Part shown: positions 59,431-64,000 of the stretch, one piece after another
Numbering within the stretch: the first letter of the stretch is position 1
Layout: every line of letters begins with the position of its first letter
Assembly (NCBI GenBank): GCA_947471505.1
Contig: CANIWM010000022.1
Location: forward strand, 1-64,000
Direction of reading: 5' to 3'
Length of the DNA: 64,000 bases
DNA from: Chthoniobacteraceae bacterium
GTDB lineage: Bacteria; Verrucomicrobiota; Verrucomicrobiia; Chthoniobacterales; Chthoniobacteraceae
Position numbers and translations under genes: made by a program
The notes under the pieces: model-generated
Databases searched by the model: none
Seen by the model: only the letters and a program-made list of their open reading frames with translations
Told to the model about the DNA's origin: nothing

Positions 59431-60921
59431 ATGAACAAGCAGCGACTGGAAGAACTCCTCCTCGCGTGGGAAGAAGATCGGCTGACGACGGAAGAGTCGG
59501 CCGAACTTAAGCAACTCCTGACCGCACACCCCGAGGCCCGGCAGCGGCTCGTGGAGACCGGTGTGCTCGAGAGCGTGGCGGGAGCACGGGTGCGAGCGTG
59601 GGAAAAATTCGGGGCGGGCGCGGTGGCCAAGCCCGGCAATGTGATCGAATCGCCGCGTCTCGGATGGTTCCGCTGGGTGCCGTTCGCCGCGGCCGCGTGC
59701 GCCGCCATTTTCGCGGTCGTGATGTGGAAGATGGGCCGCCCTGCTTCGAGGGAGGTGGCGCACGAAGCCGGCTACGTGGCGGAGTTGGCTGGCACGGAAG
59801 CGGCCGTGTGGGCTGAGGGCACGCCCCCATTGCATGCGGGGGAAAACTTGAAGCCATCGACGCTCGAGCTGGTTTCCGGGCGGATCGAGTTGCACTTCAT
59901 GGAAGGTGCCAGCGTGGCGGTTCAGGGTCCGGCGAAGATCGAACTGGTCAGCGACAAGCGGATGAGGCTTATCAGCGGGCGACTCTCGGCGGATGTCCCG
60001 ACCCGCGCCATTGGCTTCACCGTGGACACGCCGGTGTCGGAGGTGCGTGACCTGGGTACGCGCTTCGGCGTGGCGGTGACGGATAGCGGCGCGACGGAAA
60101 CGCACGTTTTCGAAGGCGAAGTGGATGTCATGCCGAATGCCGCCGCGGATCGGACCGGCATTGTCAGGCGGCTTCTGGCCGATCAAGGACTGGCTTTGGC
60201 GAAGGGTCAAAAGACGCCGGTCACGATTGTGGCAAATCCCGCCGCGTTCCCGCTGCCGGAGCGGATCGTGCCGGTTCCCTTGCCGTGTGCGGGCTTCGAT
60301 CTCAACGCACCGGGCTGGAACGCGGGCAACGCCTTCCCTCCTGAGGAATTCGGTGTGTGGGAGGGCGACTATATCATCCGCGTCGGTGCGGATCGGGCGA
60401 TCGTGCCCAAAGGTGGCACGGGCATGCTACGTTTCATGGGGGCGATGCGGCCAGGATACCCGCCGGCCAAAGCCGGGGCAGCTTCCGAACTCTACTGCTG
60501 GATCGATTTGCGCCCGTATCAGGCGAAGTGGAAGGGGCGGCGCATCACCGCGGAGTTTTCCGCGTGGTTCAATCGCATTTCGTCCCCTGAGAGCAGCCTC
60601 ACCGCGCCCACCGTCATCGCGGCGACCTTTGGCCCGGGCATCCAGCCGGGCATGGCGGCTTGGGATGCGCGGCTCTACCCCAATAACCCAATGCACGCAC
60701 TTTCCAACTGCGATGCGGAGATCCGCAGCGACGACGATCCGGCCACTTGGGAGCAGGCCACAGCGCGGGTGACCATCGCCCCCGAGGCCGAGCTGTTGCT
60801 GCTCTCGGTCCGGGTGCGTTCGGACGTAGAGACTCCTGCGGACCGGCGGTTCGACGATGTTTATGCCGACGAACCGACGCTCACGTTCCGAGTCGGCGAC
60901 GCAATCCCGAATCCCCGCTAA
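59431..60921 (+). CDS. FecR-type transmembrane anti-sigma regulator
   Basis: The 496-residue protein has a cytoplasmic anti-sigma part (about 1-70), one membrane helix (about 74-97, WVPFAAAACAAIFAVVMW), a periplasmic FecR domain (about 110-235: AVWAEGTPPLHAGE, LELVSGRIELHF, GFTVDTPVSEVRDLGTRFGV, THVFEGEVDV) and a long C-terminal beta domain of unknown function. It should hold the upstream sigma factor until an external signal arrives. It is co-transcribed with the sigma gene, and the SGNH hydrolase gene follows after 15 nt. Confidence 0.88.
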   Translation: MNKQRLEELLLAWEEDRLTTEESAELKQLLTAHPEARQRLVETGVLESVAGARVRAWEKFGAGAVAKPGNVIESPRLGWFRWVPFAAAACAAIFAVVMWKMGRPASREVAHEAGYVAELAGTEAAVWAEGTPPLHAGENLKPSTLELVSGRIELHFMEGASVAVQGPAKIELVSDKRMRLISGRLSADVPTRAIGFTVDTPVSEVRDLGTRFGVAVTDSGATETHVFEGEVDVMPNAAADRTGIVRRLLADQGLALAKGQKTPVTIVANPAAFPLPERIVPVPLPCAGFDLNAPGWNAGNAFPPEEFGVWEGDYIIRVGADRAIVPKGGTGMLRFMGAMRPGYPPAKAGAASELYCWIDLRPYQAKWKGRRITAEFSAWFNRISSPESSLTAPTVIAATFGPGIQPGMAAWDARLYPNNPMHALSNCDAEIRSDDDPATWEQATARVTIAPEAELLLLSVRVRSDVETPADRRFDDVYADEPTLTFRVGDAIPNPR

Positions 60922-60936
60922 CCGCCGGCAAGTTTC

Positions 60937-61674
60937 ATGAAACTCTCCCTTCTCATCATCACCGCATTTTTGTCCCTGCCGCTGGCGCCCGCCTGGACTG
61001 CCGAATCCGCAAACCCGCCGCCCGTCCCGCTCAAGTCCGACTCGAAGGAGTGGCGATTTTATCCCGCTGCCCGCGAAGCCGGGAAAGCCCGCGTTCTGCT
61101 CATTGGCGACTCGATCATGAACGCCTACCGCCATCGCGTGTCGGCGGGGCTCAAGGATCGGGCAACCGTGGATGTGTGGCTCACGCCCATCACCATCAAA
61201 TCGCCGGAATTGCACGAGGACCTCCGGACGGTTCTGGAGCAGGGCCCGTATGACGTGGTGCATTTCAACATCGGCCTCCACGAGTGGATGAAGGGCTTCA
61301 TCCCCGAGGGCCAATACGAGCCGTTGCTCCGCGCCTACGTGAAAACGCTCAAGGACCACGCCGGCCACGCAACGCTCATCTGGGCGAGCACGACGCAGAT
61401 GACGGTGAAGGACCAGCCCACCGCGCTCGACCCCGACAACAATCCCAGGATCGTCGAGCGCAACGCCATCGCCGCCCGCGTCATGCAGGAATCCGGGATC
61501 GCCGTGAATGATCTCTACACGCTCATGAGCGGTAAACTCGCGCTCGCCAAGGGCGACAAATACCACTGGACCCCGGAAGGCTCCGCGGTCCACGCCGACG
61601 CGGTGACTGCGGCCATCGGCGCGGTCTTGGATACACGATTCCCGGTCACGACTCCCGCACCTGCTTCACGATGA
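60937..61674 (+). CDS. Exported SGNH/GDSL hydrolase
   Basis: The 245-residue protein has a signal peptide (ITAFLSLPLAPAWTAES) and the SGNH pattern: the serine in VLLIGDSIMNAYRHRV, the Gly/Asn region in VVHFNIGLHEWMKG, IWASTTQM, and the catalytic Asp/His in GDKYHWTPEG. It should act on esters, such as acetyl groups on polysaccharides. Its stop overlaps the start of the next gene by ATGA. Its place between FecR and a DUF1592 protein suggests polysaccharide use outside the cell. Confidence 0.85.
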   Translation: MKLSLLIITAFLSLPLAPAWTAESANPPPVPLKSDSKEWRFYPAAREAGKARVLLIGDSIMNAYRHRVSAGLKDRATVDVWLTPITIKSPELHEDLRTVLEQGPYDVVHFNIGLHEWMKGFIPEGQYEPLLRAYVKTLKDHAGHATLIWASTTQMTVKDQPTALDPDNNPRIVERNAIAARVMQESGIAVNDLYTLMSGKLALAKGDKYHWTPEGSAVHADAVTAAIGAVLDTRFPVTTPAPASR

Positions 61675-64000
61675 AAATTTCGCAAACAACCGCCCTAGCA
61701 CTCGGCTCGGTTCTCACCCTGACGACGATCAGCCTCGGCGCAGAGGCGAAGGCACCGCTGGCTCCTGTGAAAGCGATTGCCGCGTTTGCCGGGACGCACT
61801 GCGTCGAGTGCCATGACAAGGACGAGCAGAAGGGCGGCTTCGACATGGAGGATCTTTTGAAGAGCCCCACGGTCGAAAAGAATCCCGCCGCGTGGCACTC
61901 CGTGCTCGAGCGTATCGCCTCGCGCGACATGCCGCCGAAAAAACGCAAGGAACGCCCCAGCGAATCGGAGTATCAGCAGAGCGAGAACTGGCTGCGTTCC
62001 CAGATCGAGGCGCATGAGGCTTTCGCAGCCACCCAGCGTCCCCGACCGATGCGCCGGCTCAACAGCGAGGAATACAATCGCAGCATCCAGGAGGTGTTCG
62101 GAATACCGGGAATCAAGCCGGCGGCAGACTTTCCACCGGACGATGCGTTCGAGGGTTTCACGAACATCGGCGAGGCGCTCAATCTTTCCACCGTGCTGAT
62201 CGAGCAATATCTCAGTGCGGGACGCAAGGTGGCCGATTTCGCGGTCGTGGAGGGGCAGCAACCGGCGTCGAAAACACGGGTTTACACGCATCCCCAGACC
62301 GAGCGGGGCAAGACCAAGCCAGCCAACTACGCGGGCGATCTCAAAGGGCATGATCCCGGTGGTGCGGTCAACAAGATGGGGTGGGTCGGCGATCACTTGT
62401 ACGTCGATAATGGCAATATGCCCGCAGGGACCTACACGGTGGGTCTGCATGCGACGCCGAAGAACCTCGCGGGCCGCCCCACTTACATTCCGAACTTCCA
62501 GTACCTCGTGAACGACGTGTGGGCGTATCAAGGCGACGTCCCGATCCGGGAGGGCGTGCCGATGAAGCAGGAGTTCCACGTCACGGAGCTAAGCGGCAGA
62601 CTGGAGGTTGATTTCCGCTGGGTGAACGGCTTCCCGGACAACAATGACTTGCGCAGTCAAGGTTTGCGCCTGCCGGAATGGTCAGACAAAGAAGCGCACA
62701 ACCAAAAGGAGGTTTGGAACTATCTCCGCTATGTATGGGAGCCGCAGGTCAAAGCTAACCCCGCCACACCGTATCCGTTTCCCTACTTCGAAGATTACTA
62801 TCTCGAAATAGAAGGCCCGCTTTATCCGGATGGCTGGCCGCTCTCGCGATTCCAGCGCGAAAATGCCGAGGCCATCGCGGCCAAGGACTCAAAGCGGGTC
62901 GCGCAATGGCTGCTGCCCAAGCTCTACCGGCGGCCGGCCGCAATGAATGACATCGCCGAGTTTGCTGCGTTTGTGGAACAGTCAGAAAAGGCGCTCGCGG
63001 ATGCCAAACCGACGCCGCTGCCCGTGGAGCGCCGTTTTCCGGAGGCCTTACGTCTGGGCATCCAGCAGACGCTCATCTCGCCGCATTTCCTGTTCATCGT
63101 GGAGCCTGGCCCCGTGGGCCGTCCGCTCACCGATCCCGAACTGGCCACGCGCCTCGCCTATTTCCTGTGGAGCGCGCCGCCGGATGCCGAGCTGGCGAAG
63201 CTGGCCGCAGATGGCAAGCTCCGCCCGGCGCTCGCCGCGCAGACCAAGCGGATGCTCGCCGACCCGCGAAGTACGGCCTTCGTCGAGCGCTTCACGCAGG
63301 AGTGGCTCGGCCTGGCGAAGCTCTCGACGATCATGCCCGAGCCGTCGCTCTTCAAGCGCTTCGATAAACAGGCGATGCTGTCGCAGGACATGGCCGCCGA
63401 ACCACGCGCCATGCTTGGTCATCTACTGCGGGAAAACGCATCGCTCTACGATCTGCTCGACGCGAATTATGCGTTCATCAACGACCGCCTCGCGGACTTC
63501 TACCACCTGCCTTCGCTGTGGTCGATGTTCCCCATGAAGCGCGATGGCTTCGCTCCCATATCCGGCGGCGACATGCGCAAAGTGACGCTGCCCGACAAAC
63601 GTCGCGGCGGCCTGGTGGGCATGGCCGGAGTCCTCGCGCTGACGAGTGAGAACAGCCGCACTTCGGCGGTTAGACGCGGCGTCTGGATTCTGGAAAAAAT
63701 CTTCAACCGCACGCCACCTCCGCCGCCACCGAACGTGAACGGCGTCCTGCCTCCGACGAGCGAAGGCACGACGGCGGTGGAAAAGATCAAGCTCCATCGC
63801 AACGCTCCCAATTGCGCCGGCTGCCATCAACGCATCGACCCACTGGGCGTCGCGCTGGAGAACTACGACACCATCGGCGAGTGGCGCGACACGGAACCGC
63901 CGTGGATCGATCCCGCCAATCCCAACTCCACGCTCGAAGCCGTCCGGGCGAAGCTGAAGCTCAAGCAGTATGATCCGCTGCCGACTTACCCCATCGACGT
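61671..64000 (+). CDS. DUF1587/1592/1588-type exported cytochrome, 3' end outside the window
   Basis: The 776 visible codons begin with a signal peptide, then a heme motif CVECHDKDEQKGGFDM (about 44-48), a DUF1587 domain (RRLNSEEYNRSIQEVFGI, then DDAFEGFTNIGEALNLS), a beta domain, DUF1592 (LAYFLWSAPPDAELAKLA, FTQEWLGL, NYAFINDRLADFYHL, KRRGGLVGMAGVLALTS) and DUF1588 with a second heme CAGCHQRIDPLG. The DUF1585 end is cut off by the window. The family is found in Planctomycetes and Verrucomicrobia, usually followed by a DUF1552 gene. The ATG overlaps the SGNH stop. Confidence 0.9.
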   Translation, partial: MKISQTTALALGSVLTLTTISLGAEAKAPLAPVKAIAAFAGTHCVECHDKDEQKGGFDMEDLLKSPTVEKNPAAWHSVLERIASRDMPPKKRKERPSESEYQQSENWLRSQIEAHEAFAATQRPRPMRRLNSEEYNRSIQEVFGIPGIKPAADFPPDDAFEGFTNIGEALNLSTVLIEQYLSAGRKVADFAVVEGQQPASKTRVYTHPQTERGKTKPANYAGDLKGHDPGGAVNKMGWVGDHLYVDNGNMPAGTYTVGLHATPKNLAGRPTYIPNFQYLVNDVWAYQGDVPIREGVPMKQEFHVTELSGRLEVDFRWVNGFPDNNDLRSQGLRLPEWSDKEAHNQKEVWNYLRYVWEPQVKANPATPYPFPYFEDYYLEIEGPLYPDGWPLSRFQRENAEAIAAKDSKRVAQWLLPKLYRRPAAMNDIAEFAAFVEQSEKALADAKPTPLPVERRFPEALRLGIQQTLISPHFLFIVEPGPVGRPLTDPELATRLAYFLWSAPPDAELAKLAADGKLRPALAAQTKRMLADPRSTAFVERFTQEWLGLAKLSTIMPEPSLFKRFDKQAMLSQDMAAEPRAMLGHLLRENASLYDLLDANYAFINDRLADFYHLPSLWSMFPMKRDGFAPISGGDMRKVTLPDKRRGGLVGMAGVLALTSENSRTSAVRRGVWILEKIFNRTPPPPPPNVNGVLPPTSEGTTAVEKIKLHRNAPNCAGCHQRIDPLGVALENYDTIGEWRDTEPPWIDPANPNSTLEAVRAKLKLKQYDPLPTYPID

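Overview
The window looks like a piece of a Verrucomicrobiota chromosome. The clues are PEP-CTERM tails, a very long autotransporter-associated beta-strand repeat protein, lamin-tail (LTD)/CotH surface proteins, an ECF sigma/FecR pair next to a DUF1592/DUF1588-type cytochrome, and secreted GH13 enzymes. Taxonomy is inferred from gene families only; no rRNA or tRNA gene was seen. Most of the window is GC-rich, while 38-47 kb is visibly less so.

Region 1 (1-37.8 kb) is chromosomal. It holds an ABC-F ATPase, trpD, an AhpE-like peroxiredoxin, and a tightly coupled minus-strand pseudopilin operon (gspH-I-J-K-L, a PilO/GspM-like gene and a proline-rich protein) whose genes overlap by ATGA. Next come a B12-binding radical SAM protein, an eight-heme cytochrome c and a TPR protein, then hldA with a DUF2334 deacetylase, an M19 dipeptidase and a folK-dapB unit. 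A cytochrome/copper monooxygenase-like protein with a redoxin follows, then two tandem secreted GH13 proteins, a purple acid phosphatase with a TPR protein, arsS with an MBL hydrolase, a PIN-domain toxin-antitoxin pair and an S9 peptidase. Several short palindromic repeats lie here, one of them in frame inside gspK.

Region 2 (about 37.9-47.1 kb) reads as an integrated plasmid-like island. It has small HTH regulators, a ParDE-type pair, a DNA-binding coiled-coil protein whose own gene carries phased 10-bp repeat arrays, and a Rep-like HTH protein followed by three 23-bp-spaced direct repeats, an AT-rich stretch and a consensus DnaA box. It also has an ArdC-like antirestriction protein, small plasmid-type proteins, a repeat-rich gap with a perfect 16-bp inverted repeat, a replication-relaxation family protein and a cytosolic VirD4/HerA-like ATPase. 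No type IV secretion channel genes are present, so it may be mobilisable, or a decayed plasmid. Its right edge is debris: an hsdM fragment fused to a 46-nt exact copy of part of the LTD/CotH gene about 11 kb away.

Region 3 (47.1-64 kb) encodes surface and secreted proteins: a small PEP-CTERM protein, the 1619-residue beta-strand repeat PEP-CTERM protein, and a 1830-residue LTD/CotH protein. An operon follows: ECF sigma factor, FecR-type anti-sigma, SGNH hydrolase and a DUF1592-type cytochrome that runs off the window. A scar upstream of the LTD/CotH gene (53003-53183) joins a copy of the sigma-factor leader to a piece of a DUF1587 gene, suggesting that a second copy of this operon once stood there.
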